Source of the DNA: Chara braunii
Taxonomy: Eukaryota > Streptophyta > Charophyceae > Charales > Characeae
Direction of reading: 5' to 3'
Assembly: GCA_003427395.1 (NCBI GenBank)
Contig: BFEA01000025.1
Span: 5,442,672-5,483,146, forward strand
Length of the DNA stretch: 40,475 bases
Position numbers and translations under genes: made by a program. Positions 10,631 through 20,839 of this stretch are shown piece by piece. The notes under the pieces are model-generated. The model did no database searches. It saw nothing but the letters and a program-made list of their open reading frames with translations, and was not told the DNA's origin. The stretch's first letter is position 1. Each line of letters opens with the position of its first letter.

Positions 10631-11331
10631 ACCCAATCTTATGAGAATCTGCTCAGTCATATAATATACACAAACACAGGGCACTACAACTTTTTTTTTT
10701 TTTTCGGCATGTGACTAGGCCACCCTAGTCGCCTTGAACCATTTAAGTATCCAAGTTATATATATATATATGTCTTCACTTTGTCTTTTAAGGTAACATA
10801 TGACCGAACCGGTCATCTTTTATCAAGATTCGGCATGTCCCTTCTTACCACAATTTTATTCTTAATTCATACTCTCTTTAGTTGGTGATAAGCTACAGCC
10901 AGACCATTCAATCTTATGGAAAAATGTATGACTAACCTGTTCATAAATAGTGGTATAAAATTATAAACAACTTTAGCCTTTGTGTTTCAGTATGTGCGTG
11001 ACTCCAGACTAGACCACCCAATCTTATGGGAACATGTTCAATCCTTTGCCTGAATTTCTTCCTCAGAAATAAAACAAAAGAGAGTTAGGGTCATCCAATC
11101 TTATGGAACGTGCCCAAATCCTCTTTACAAACTAACAAAGCATAAGAAACCCCAAAGAAAATAAGGCAACCAGGTCATCCAATCTAATGGAAACATGCTT
11201 GGCCCCTGAAAGTCAAACACATGTAGCCCTCACAAGTCAAAGCATACAGACCTCCCAATCTTATGGGAACCTGTCTGGTCCTTCAGGCAATCAAAAGCAA
11301 ACATAGCACTGGACTCTCCAATCTTATGGAG
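10631..11331. repeat. Array of seven CCCA-ATCTTA-TGGG hairpins
   Basis: Seven copies of a motif with the loop ATCTTA (one ATCTAA), at about 10631, 10907, 11017, 11094, 11178, 11254 and 11316, spaced 62-110 bp apart after the first. The flanking 4-6 bases pair and differ together between copies: CCCA/TGGG at 11017 and 11254, TCCA/TGGA at 11094 and 11178, and TCTCCA/TGGAGA at 11315. Copies 1 and 2 pair imperfectly. CATG or CTGT plus a CC-rich segment often follows. The array lies between the left LTR modules and the rest of the element and contains no gene. Confidence 0.75.
10703..10840. repeat. TTCGGCATGT lead motifs with adjacent hairpins
   Basis: TTCGGCATGT occurs at 10703, directly followed by a hairpin with stem GACTAGG/CCTAGTC (10713-10730), and again at about 10830, preceded by a hairpin ATGACC/GGTCAT (10800-10816). 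A third TTCGGCATG lies at 17249 next to a palindrome (17268-17282). The lead resembles that of the TTTCGGCAGC modules and may belong to the same structural class. Confidence 0.5.
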
Positions 11332-11598
11332 ACTCTCCCAGCCTTTGGTTGACCCAGTCAAACATACAATACTGCCTTCCTTCCATCCTTCCCCCAAATG
11401 CAACCCCACAATCTGCTTTCAGTCAAACCAACAAAACTGAAACCGCAACTTGCACAATCATTCCTTTAATTAAGTCTAGTTTGTCATAAACGTTAAACGT
11501 GAAAGTCAAAGTAGGAATGCAGACAATATACGCAGTCAAACATATCAAGAAATACAGATAGTGGTTATAACTGGGCTTATAGAAGGAAAACGAAACTT

Positions 11599-11916
11599 TT
11601 ACTTCCCAGTTCCCTGCCTGCAGAACTTCTCATGAGTTTCGGCAGGGCTCCCAGAATCGGTGGGTGGATTCCCCACAGAGTCTTGATACGGTCTTACGAG
11701 TTGCAATCCCTCTTGTCGCCTTCCTCTCAGAACAAGACTAGACTTAGAGTAAGAAGGACAAAAGGAGGGGGTTCGGACTCTTGACATATAGGAATGTAAC
11801 TGACTCAACTCTCGAAAGAGGGCCTTGTTATCTTCCATCGCCTGAGGGCTCCGCAATGGCGGCCATAACACGCAGCAATCTGTCAAACTGAAACCCGACC
11901 GCTTGTTGTTGACCAT
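11599..11916 (-). CDS. Unidentified 105-codon open frame inside the LTR element
   Basis: An open frame on the element's sense strand, between gag and the left LTR. It contains a mildly amphipathic stretch (MEDNKALFRELSQLHSYMSR) and a basic C-terminal half rich in Ser, Arg and Gln. I recognise no domain, signal peptide or membrane segment. Base composition is higher in GC than the A/T-rich arrays on its left. It could be the end of a degraded internal ORF of the retroelement or a chance frame. Confidence 0.2.
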   Translation of the reverse strand: MVNNKRSGFSLTDCCVLWPPLRSPQAMEDNKALFRELSQLHSYMSRVRTPSFCPSYSKSSLVLRGRRQEGLQLVRPYQDSVGNPPTDSGSPAETHEKFCRQGTGK

Positions 11917-11931
11917 CCGACGATTCTTCAG

Positions 11932-14440
11932 GTCACAACAATAATCTCTCTTTCAACCATCACAATTACTTCATAGTGCGTGCAGTTCCAAGTGCAGCGA
12001 TCAACGGTAAACCCACAAGCCTGTGATACTCCTCCCTCCACGTTATATGATAGGATGCACAACACACCAGCCGACAGCTTGATTTATCCATGTGGCTGAT
12101 TTGTCAGAACTTCACTCAGCAGCGAACGGTACTGCTGTAGGAGAGGTGGGTTTGCAATCGTACAGCTTGCGCAGCTTGCCTATCGCTACCTTCATTGATA
12201 GGATGAGCAAATGCAGCGACCACCTAGTATGGGACATGACGCACTGGTCAATCAGTCAGTTTGGTAACTTCAACGATCAACTTTACTTTGTTGGTGGTGG
12301 ATTGATGGTCAGTGTACGTTTGGCAGTCAAGTCTGCAACTTCCGCCACTCGCTCCCCGTTACCTCCCTCGATAGCGATGGCAACTCCTCGGTTTTAACAG
12401 GCAGGTCTTTCCACACTAAAATAACCCGTTTTCAAAGTGGAATCGATCCCTTCACTGCTCCTTGCTCAGGCTATAAGTCGTAGGCAAATAGATCTCGCCT
12501 ACCATGAAGACGATCGATCTTATTTAGATTGAAAACGATCGACCGCCTACGGGAACGACCCAGCAACTACGAGAAACAGGAGAAAAACCATGATGAAATG
12601 GCGGTAGATACTTCTTATCAGGAAATTGGCAACGAAAACGATCCGCGGAAGCAACCGTCCTGACTGCAACATCGAAGGAATCTTCTGCTGGCATGCAACC
12701 AAATCCTCCTCTTGGTATGAGCAACGCACCGGCCAACAGGTAAGTCTCCAAACCTCGTGGCCGACCTCACGCTGCTCCTATAAAGAAAAAACAGACAAAA
12801 AAAAGCAAATGAATCTTCCGCTAAAACAAGGCTAGGTGCATCGATACCTTGCCACCCTCCCTCTCTGGGTGCAGCTCACGCATATTGGCCACCAAGATTC
12901 ATTCACTTCTTCGTCGAGCTAGGCTTACAATCGAACGCGCGGCACAAAAAAAAATCATCAGCCTGTCTCTTCATAAAGTCGTTTTTGTCAAACATCGCGC
13001 GAGGTGCTTTCTTTTTGCCCCCTCCATACCTCCATATTCGCGCAGCCTTCTACTCATGCAGCGGTAAAATCACTCAGTATCTTGCCAATCTAACCACATA
13101 ATCGGATTCGCCCTGCCTGGAAACCCCAGAATCCGATTTTCACTCGTTCGTATTCGTTGAGGAACGAGTGAGTTATGCAGATTTCATTCTCCTCGTTCTC
13201 GCTTTTCCCTTCCGCCATAGCCCACACACTATTTCTCCTTCCTAACTCCTCTAACTCTAACTCTCATACTAATCCGACTCTAGATCCGAGGTCGCCTGCC
13301 CCGAAAATCCCCGGCTCGCCTCCTTCCTCGTCCGATTTTGTTATGAGTCGAATGCGCTATCAGTCCTCTCCCTCGCCATACCTTCTCTCTTTGACAGCCC
13401 GTGCGCGCCCCGTTTTCTTAGTCGCACCTCATCTACTAACTTTTAGCTAGAACTAACTTTGATTTTTGGATTCGCCCATCCCAAAAATATCGAATCCGGC
13501 TCTTACTTTGCCTGATTCCGTCAATGATCGGGCAAGTAGTTCACTTTTTGCCATCGCCTCTCACTTTTCTTTTCCGCCATCTCCATCTCAGCGTACGTTA
13601 CTTTCGTACTAACCCCTATCCTAATCACTCTCCTACCAAACTTACCTGTCGAACGGGTTCACCCTAGCCCAGAACCCCGAAGTTGCCTCTCTCACTGTTC
13701 GTTGCTTCGCTACCTTCTACTCCGCCCTGCATGTACCTCGTGCAACATGTTGTCCCGGTTCGCTTGCCTCTTCCTTGAATTCACTGCTTCTTGCCACTCC
13801 CCGTCTGCGTCTTAGGATCCTCTCCTACTTTATCCCTTCTCAGCCGGTTCCATTATACTCCGTGTGAGTTGGCTACTCCTTGCCTGCAAGCACTCGGCGT
13901 AACCCTCGTCCAGGTTCAGTCTGTTCTCCTTCCTGCTGCCCGCTCCACTGCTTCTCTTTACTTTCACCGTCACGGTATCGCACAATCGCATAAAAGTGCA
14001 AACAGGTCACCTCAGCAGTGCCAGCTGTCTTGCGGGATCTTGCTACTTTGACGGCTCGATTGTCATTCGCTCCTATTACCGTGAGCCCGTCGAACGATTG
14101 CACGCACGGCTGCACCCTCCACCAAGTCTCCTTCGACTGTCTGGTCCGAGCAGAGCTCACGCCTCTCCCGGTCCCCTACCGGCAGTCTACACACAGCCAG
14201 TTACCACTGAGTCAGGGTATAGGCCTGTTGTAGACCCGTAGCATAGCCCAGGGTGGAACGGTCCCAATGTGGATCGCGGCGGTGGCAGCTCTTCGACTGA
14301 GACTTTTGGAGGTCGAAGTGGGAAAAGGGTCCCTCGTGAACAGCCTTGGCCCCTCCTGCAGTCAGCGGCTCTGACCCTTATACGCTTGCCCCTCAACACT
14401 CGGGGGCAGCCCGCAGTACTTCGAGCCACAAGGCCATGCA
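11932..14440. other. No recognisable gene in the internal region of the LTR element
   Basis: About 2.5 kb of mixed, partly C/T-rich DNA with only short open frames on both strands and no protein motif. A local hairpin with 9-bp arms (CACTCGTTC/GAACGAGTG, 13141-13168) was seen. If pol genes once lay here they are beyond recognition by eye. Confidence 0.5.
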
Positions 14441-14479
14441 TGCGCTAGACCTCTCGCAGCCAACGGTGGTTTGATAGAC

Positions 14480-14830
14480 AGTGCATCCGCAGCTGCCCCG
14501 ACCACGTAGGTGTTCCTCCACCTCAGGGCTAAATCTCCCGCAGATTCTCATGCACGTTGGTCTCCATCAGTCTGCGTTCCCAAGTCCGTGGAATAAAGAA
14601 ATTTCGCCAGCATCCCGAATACGTGGGGAGTCGTGGGTCAACTAAATGAAAACTCGTGCTCACAGTCCTTGTTTGTCGTGACGTCCCCTAAATCCGACGT
14701 CGCGTCCGAGTCAAGGAACGTCGGGGCATAGAACTAAAAATAATACGACGTTAAATAATAAACTATTTAGAAAAAAAAATTAATTATCAGAATATGACGA
14801 ATCGAGGAAAAAGAGCCCACTAGCACCGTT
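14480..14830. repeat. Degenerate repeat shared with 26840-27330
   Basis: Three blocks match the later segment in order: an ATGCACGTTG block near 14550, an ATTTCGCCAGCATCCCGA block at about 14600, and a CACTAGCACC block near 14820. Spacing between the first two is nearly equal in both copies (about 50 bp). The second block resembles the TTTCGGCAGC lead of the hairpin modules, here followed by a weak TCCC...GGGA stem. The function is unknown. Confidence 0.5.
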
Positions 14831-14977
14831 CTGACACCGCCGACGGCAAACCAAGGGGGACAGCCTCGCCGGACCCTCAACTCCCCGGTTCCTTCGCGCC
14901 ACTCCCACCTTGTCGCTTGCTGACCTCGATCCCTAAATGCCCTGAGAGAAGGTTAACAACAGTCGTATTTTTCATCA

Positions 14978-15390
14978 CCACTTCAGGACACCCTTCACCA
15001 CTTTAGGATGCAGCCTGCCTAAACAGGTGGTTTTCAGGGTCTTCGGACCTTTCACTACTTCAGGACCATTCAGGTCTGAAAATCCTTAATGGTCCTTAAG
15101 TGGTGAAAGCTCCGAAGACCCTGAAAACCACCTGTTTAGGGAGGCTACATCCTCAAGTGGTGAAGGGTGGTTTTCATTGTCTTCGGACCTTTCACCACTT
15201 CAGGACCATTCAGGATTTTCGGACTGCCCAAAATCTCACTTGACCACTTCAGGACACCCTTCACCACTTCAAGATGCAGCCTGCGTAAACAGGTGGTTTT
15301 CAGGGTCGTCGGACCTTTCACCACTTCATGACCATTCAGGATTTTCAGATTGCCCAAAACTCCCACTTCAGAATTTTCATTCCTGAATTT
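14978..15390. mobile_element. Foldback element with an additional direct copy of its arm
   Basis: The left arm (about 14978-15075) contains CACCACTTCAGGAC, AAACAGGTGGTTTTCAGGG and GGACCATTCAGG. The right arm (about 15083-15170) is its near reverse complement, giving a long hairpin with a loop of roughly 10 bases. The arm is then repeated directly from about 15175 to 15390, again with CACTTCAGGACACC and AAACAGGTGG. The structure is therefore arm, inverted arm, direct arm, with no coding content. Copies differ by only a few bases. Confidence 0.75.
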
Positions 15391-15807
15391 TCAGCTACCC
15401 GATAACCGCTTGTGAATGTCCCTATTGGAGGGCCGACACTGCAACCAATAGTACTAGGCCCCAGTCTGGGTTTAGCTCTGGCGGACACCTAAATAAACGG
15501 ATACTGTGCGACACGTAGGTCTACCGAAACGTTTACAAAAACCACATTGTTGTTGATGTCGTCCTATGTACGTACGCACGAGCCATAGACAAACGCACTA
15601 ATCAGGAGACAAAATATTTTTAATCCTAGTTTAATCAGATAATAAAATCTGGTCGGCGATCACACCGGTTTTCACAATCATCAAAAATAACAAAGATCAC
15701 GCGCGCCTTCAATCTGCGCGCCCACACATTTTTTGCCCTAGTCAACCATTCAATCAACGTAAACCACAGACTTCGTCGCGCCTCGCGTGGTATACTTAAA
15801 CTTTAAA

Positions 15808-15895
15808 TCAACTTATTTTCTGTCATTTGCAAAAAACAGGGCGGATACTCTTGTAAGGGTATTCGCACCGACAACTTACCGGACCATATTAAGCG
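15808..15895 (+). repeat. Dispersed hairpin motif, copy at 15.8 kb
   Basis: The core runs from TCATTTGCAAAAAACAGGG through a stem-loop (ATACTC, loop TTGTAA, GGGTAT) to ATTCGCACCGACAAC. A closely similar copy lies at 29.27 kb and more degraded ones near 3.1 kb (minus) and 29.77 kb. In translation the segment resembles the R-x-I-L-S-D/N-V region of the LINE-A RT, so a LINE origin is possible. Confidence 0.6.
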
Positions 15896-16430
15896 ACGTC
15901 CCCGTCACTTCTCAGAATCAGAAAGCTATAAATCCATCCAACTCCAAAAATGCTGACGAGAAAGGAACCAATCCGATTAGCCGACAGACTCCGGTTCGAG
16001 GCTTCCATCAATCATGCCAAACACAACGTTATGCTGCCAGCATTCTAACCTGGATCTCCATTGTCCTAACACTAGCACGCCAGTGTACTAGACATATATA
16101 CTACAGCATAAGTCTCAACGGCCCTCTCAACTGTCCTCCCCCTTTGGTCCTAGACAAATGCCGACTTCTCGTTAAGTGCCCCTTGTCTCCACCCTATAAA
16201 CAGGGCCATAACTAGGGACGCGGGCCCTAACCGAGACCTTTGAAGGCATTCTTGCCTCCCTCCAACAATTCTCACAATCAAACATATATATATACACAAA
16301 TTTAATCATAAACTCTTCATACAGTCTAGTATAGGAAGGTCAGGTCTCCATCCTGGTCCATCATAGTCTGGGTGATCGTGTCAGATCTATGGGCCACCAC
16401 GCTGTTATTTTAGCGGTAGTACCCTCGCAG
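15896..16430. other. No gene seen
   Basis: Follows the dispersed motif. The 142-codon open frame that starts upstream at 15787 runs through the motif and has no recognisable domain beyond the LINE-like residues. A short TA-rich stretch lies near 16285. Confidence 0.4.
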
Positions 16431-16794
16431 GTTGCGCCATGATAGGCTTTCTCCTGATAAGCATTCAATCAGGACTCAAAAAGACTCGACTCGACTCTTA
16501 TCCCACGCCGTTCCACAGGAGTAAAACCCTCCTAGGTGGCCACACCCCTTTAAGTCTTTACTCCCTTGGCAAGATGTAGGCCCGCTGCCAGGTTGCGCCG
16601 ATCAGCAGCCGACACCAGGGGTTGCGCCCTAGTGATGCTAAACTTTACCGATAGGTTGGTATTCTCATAAATGCCCCAAGATTAGCACAAGTGGTTGGAC
16701 GGTGTGTCACAACAATACAGGCCTATTGCGGGACTACGCAAAGGTCTGTTACACATAAAAGGTATTTACCAGTCCTCTGTGGGACAACACAGAG
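16431..16794. repeat. Two further constant-loop hairpin families
   Basis: GTTGCGCC occurs at 16431, 16592 and 16621. The last two lie in hairpin loops (GCTGC/GCAGC around 16592; CACCAGGG/CCCTAGTG around 16621). Then two hairpins share a GGAC-x-A loop: TTGCG/CGCAA with loop GGACTA (16726-16741) and CTCTGTG/CACAGAG with loop GGACAA (16775-16794), both perfect. Loops are conserved while the stems are unrelated but self-complementary. Confidence 0.65.
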
Positions 16795-17020
16795 AAACAC
16801 GATAACCTCTCCACATTCACAAAACAAAAATCACTGCCAGATCCGCAAGGCCGTGACCTCCAGCCAGATTAGAGCAATAGGTCACACATCCCAGTGACAT
16901 CTTTCGAATGAACCATTTTGCGACCTCTTGAAATTCTCACCAATGGCCAAGCACAAACGTGGTCCTCCTCGTCAGTCTTTATCATTCAAAATCAGTTTTC
17001 CATGCCATTAAATTTATTAA

Positions 17021-17282
17021 CCACCTTTCATATAAAGGTGGTATCTCTCAATTGATCTCTCAGTCATTCCTTCCCTTTTTAGGATGAACTCTCATGCGAC
17101 CTTTCTTTTGAAAACATTTTCCCTCTCTGAAGATGAGTCTTCAAAAAAAACAAAAGACTACCTTCCCTTGCGAAGGTGTCTCAACTATAAAACAACTGAA
17201 ACTGAGAGACCACCTTATGGGTCCTTCTCACAGCTCAATCAATAAACATTCGGCATGGTAAACATTCGAGTCTTAAAGACTC
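17021..17282. repeat. Dense run of perfect short hairpins
   Basis: Four perfect hairpins lie in 260 bp: CCACCTTT/AAAGGTGG (17021-17041), TGAAGA/TCTTCA (17128-17143), ACCTTC/GAAGGT (17160-17177) and GAGTCTT/AAGACTC (17268-17282). A wider inverted repeat joins AAAGGTGG at 17034 with CCACCTTA near 17206. No protein frame is present. Confidence 0.6.
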
Positions 17283-17289
17283 TTAAATC

Positions 17290-18472
17290 CCTTAAGATTC
17301 TCACAACCTTTCACAAAAATAAACTGCACTCCCTTTCCTTATACCTGGTCCTATCACCCGCCCGTGGGCAGATCGCACGAGTATACCGAAGAGTAGACAA
17401 TTCACATTCATTCACATTCACAAAATACACAACATACGATATGTCTTTTATACATCTCTCACACAAAGTTTTTATACATCAGGATAAAACTACACATGTG
17501 AGAGTAATTGTGATCGTCATAAACAGGGGAATAGTCTTAGACAAAGTCTTAACTCAATATACACTCAGGGGTGTAATATCCCAAAAAGGCGAACAAACGT
17601 GGTCTTGAATTACATATATATACACAGAGTTGAACAATCTCAACTTAAACTGACACTAGTATCACACAAGAATCGCGACCTTCCTGACCAGAGTTAAGTT
17701 AAAACTGCCATAATCGGGGCGTAATCGCGCCCCTCAAATCAGGGGGATCCAAGTAATTCAAGCCATATCTAAGTAACCAAACAACACAAGGAATCATTCA
17801 TACACAAGTCTCACGTACTGCATTTCTAGGTTAGAGAGTCTACCTTACACACATTGAGGTCTCTTCCTAAGTCTTTCATATCTCTCGCACATGTACAACC
17901 ACCTTGACCTAGACACGAAGTAGGTCCCATATTTTCCTCTTTCAACGATAGGTCTAATGGAATAGATATTCATTTCGTAACAATGCCCTTAAAACCACTC
18001 CTTGCTCTATCCACTGGAGACATTCCAATAACGTGATTTGAGACAGTCCTAACATACCCCACATATACAACTATTCTATTGGGGTCCCTCCCGTCTGCAA
18101 CTCGGGTTATCTTCCCAGACCATTATTACAAAACCCTCTTGGTATATTGTCAGGCTCCCTACTGACTAAAATACGGGATTAAAATTATACAATCGGTTAA
18201 CCTGATATCCTAGCTCCACGTTCTCGTATATGCAACTGAATCTACTTAAAATAAAACAAGTCAAAGCAATCCATGACCATCTTCTGGCTGAATATTTCCC
18301 AAACTTAAGAGTCAGGGTTAATTCTTTTTTTCACACTCTCTCTAACCCCACCTCTTTATCATCTTTCACATCTTTCAGTCATTTGATCCTCTCTTTCCTG
18401 TTCCTTTCGCCGCCTTACCTACCCGACTATCATCTGAACTACCGCTTATCATGCCGTTTTCTTCCTTTCATT
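17290..18472. other. No recognisable gene downstream of gag
   Basis: This A/T-rich stretch is where protease and RT would be expected in a Ty3/gypsy element read on minus. No DTG/DSG protease motif, RT motif or RNase H motif was recognised. It contains short TA runs and further weak hairpins. Confidence 0.5.
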
Positions 18473-19835
18473 TCACTTATGGTTTCGATGACGCCTATCA
18501 CGTCCTCCAATGCCTCCTCTATCGTCCCCACGTCCTCTACTGTCGCGCCCTCCATTCCCGCGGCCCCTTCCAGTTTGCAACCTTTGGCTTCCTCCACCGG
18601 CCACGCCGCCTTGTGACATTTGTTGGGTTGGTGGTTGCAACAGTCCCATAGGTCGAGTCGATCGAATCTGCGCTGTGGGAGGCCCAGGCGGCATCATGCT
18701 CATTTATGGGACCAAACAACTGCCTTGTGTCCACGGTACACTTGGATTATACATCCGCCACATACCCACTTGATTACACAACGCCCACTGCCCATATAGT
18801 TCCCGCTCAACCGGCAGAGGCCCCTTTTGTGTTGCTTTGTCCCCCACTTCTTGTAGGGCAGTCGCTACTTGCCGCGAACACTGCCCCTTTCCGGTACCTT
18901 GACCTCCCTGGGCAAGGTTTCTTGCTTTCCGCCGAGCTTTCGTTAACTTGGGAGGTTCAAGCCCCTCTTTTTCCCCCGTCATCCCATTTTCTTTGCATTT
19001 CCGAGGGGTATGACCAGCCTTTCCACAACAATCACACACTATCTTTGCTCAGTGTTCTCGCCCTCCCCTACTCCTTCGCTCCCTCCTACCTGCAGCTGAC
19101 GACACTTCCATGTCAACAGGGCCTCTCTTCGGATCATACGCGACCACAGGCAGGGCTATGCTAGATTTCTGCTCCTCTTTTACCTCAACCAACCTCTCGC
19201 CTTCATCTTTCCCTTGAACGCAAGCTCGTCTCCTCGGGGTTCTCTTGCGAAGGAGTGACTCTGGATCATCACCCTTTGCTTCATCCTGCCTAGCCGGCCC
19301 ACTCGATGTATCTTCAAAAGCCTTCCTCTTGCCACGCCTGGCCTCTTCTAGTCGCGTCAACCTTTCTTCCAATATCCCAACTTGCTTCTGTATACCACTC
19401 AACCCTCCTTGTGCTGACGCAATCTCAACTCATCGCACAGGGTTTCCATTACGTTGGCCCTCTACTCCACTTTCTGGAAACTTTCAACTTCAAAGAAGTT
19501 TCCAGCTCGCCCCAAGTACGCGACTTTAGCATTAGGGTATACACTTCCTCACTCAACTCCTCGCAGACGAACAATGGCAACATGCTCCACATTGCTTTTT
19601 CGTCCCATATCTTTGTGAGACCGAAATTATGATAGCCGCGTAGGAATGCAGATAAATTATTCCCCTGAAACAGCAGGGCGCGAAGGTCATGGGGCATCGT
19701 GTCGTGTATCGATTCACACAGCAGCACTTTGTTGAGGCACGAGCTCCTTTAGTGCAGGATTTTGGCAAAACCACTGTCTTCAACCATGATGTTGGTACCG
19801 GCCTGACACGCACGACAAACAACTGTTCATCAGGT
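18473..19835 (-). pseudogene. Retrotransposon Gag with CCHC zinc knuckle, broken
   Basis: Gag forms the particle and packages element RNA. The N-terminal capsid part (about 19449-19835) shows ALLFQGNNLSAFLRGYHNF and a later W-D-E...LPLFV...V...TWGEL pattern typical of retrotransposon_gag domains. A frameshift near 19440 leads to a predicted coiled coil (VGILEERLTRLEEARRGK), a basic linker, and a zinc knuckle CDCCGKAGHTPRKC (C-x2-C-x4-H-x4-C) near 19000-19036. A Pro/Gly/Arg-rich tail ends at 18473. In-frame stops at 19049-19051 (TGA) and 18704-18706 (TAA) and the frameshift make it a pseudogene. It shares strand with the primer site of the LTR element. Confidence 0.8.
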
Positions 19836-20230
19836 TGTGACGCAAGAAGGTTTAAAACAAATAAAACTAGTAAAATTGTTAATACTCAATTCACACTAAC
19901 TATCTCCCGATCCACACAATACGATCCTAAAGTCTAGTCACCCTTGCTCTAACTTTAAGGGTACTATGAGCAGTATACAACCTATATAGGCAGGGTTTTC
20001 AAGCCAGCCAAAAGTCGACCGTAATCGTGGCTGCAAATGTTAGTGACCCTCGCACTCGTATCTCATAGCAAGGTGACTGTAGAAAGTCTGTAAGAGATGC
20101 AGTTGGCAGAGCGTGAGGGTACTCCCTACCTGCCTGTTACCGCCTAAATCTCGTCCCAATCTACACCCTTTTCATCTGGATCGTGAGAGCCAGCATAGGC
20201 GTCAACAACATTGACCATGTTCCTTAGTTC

Positions 20231-20836
20231 TTAACTATGGGGTAAAAATTCTTGGTCCAAGTACAGACCATATATCAGCTCGCACGTATATCGCGCACAT
20301 CCCCATTCTCGTGCCTTCAAAACGGTTTCTGTTGCGGCCTCTACCCTTGTCTATCCCCCAAAACATTTCTCTATGATGAACTCGGGCAGGACGACTCGTA
20401 ACGGGGCAGAATGAAGTGCAAACTCTTCAGCACGCTTGACCTCTATACGGATCTCTACCTGCTCTGCTCCCTCATGGACCCTGCCTCTCGCCCATTTTGA
20501 TTCGGCTTCCTCAACTACCCTCAAGGGTCTCGCAAGCAGACTCTCATGTCCCAATGCTAATTCAATCCCATGCAGGACCCAGATGGATGGCGGAGCGTAT
20601 AGTGTCACCCTCACGATCGCGCAATCCTTACCATCATCAAATCCAGACTCGACTCAGGCGAAGATACCCATATCCATCAGTACGCCCCGCCAGGAAGAAA
20701 TATATTCTCCTTCCTTGACTCGCTTTGGCGATGACATCTCGAGTTCGCCTTCCCTTTCAGTTGGTAAGGCCATATTGGGATCTTCCTTAGCATAAGGCAT
20801 CCTGAGTTGCCTTCGCTCTGGTCTGGGTTCTGCCCA
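20231..20836 (-). pseudogene. Unidentified decayed ORF upstream of gag
   Basis: One minus frame stays open from 20836 to a stop at 20231 with only two internal stops (TGA at about 20654-20656, TAG at 20351-20353), giving about 200 codons. It is GC-richer than its surroundings and protein-like. Segments include PTEREGELEMSSPKRVKEGE, then RVVEEAESKWARGRVHEGAE and EVKRAEEFALHSAPLRVVLP, ending with a REWGCARYTCELIYGLYLDQ region after the second stop. An ATG at 20798-20800 is a possible start. I do not recognise the family. Its position between the primer site and gag suggests an N-terminal or extra ORF of the LTR element; a captured host gene fragment is the alternative. Confidence 0.45.
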
Positions 20837-20839
20837 TCA

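Noticed and set aside
15985-16010. Pol III B-box-like GGTTCGAGGC
   Set aside because: No A box upstream at the proper distance and no T-arm stem.
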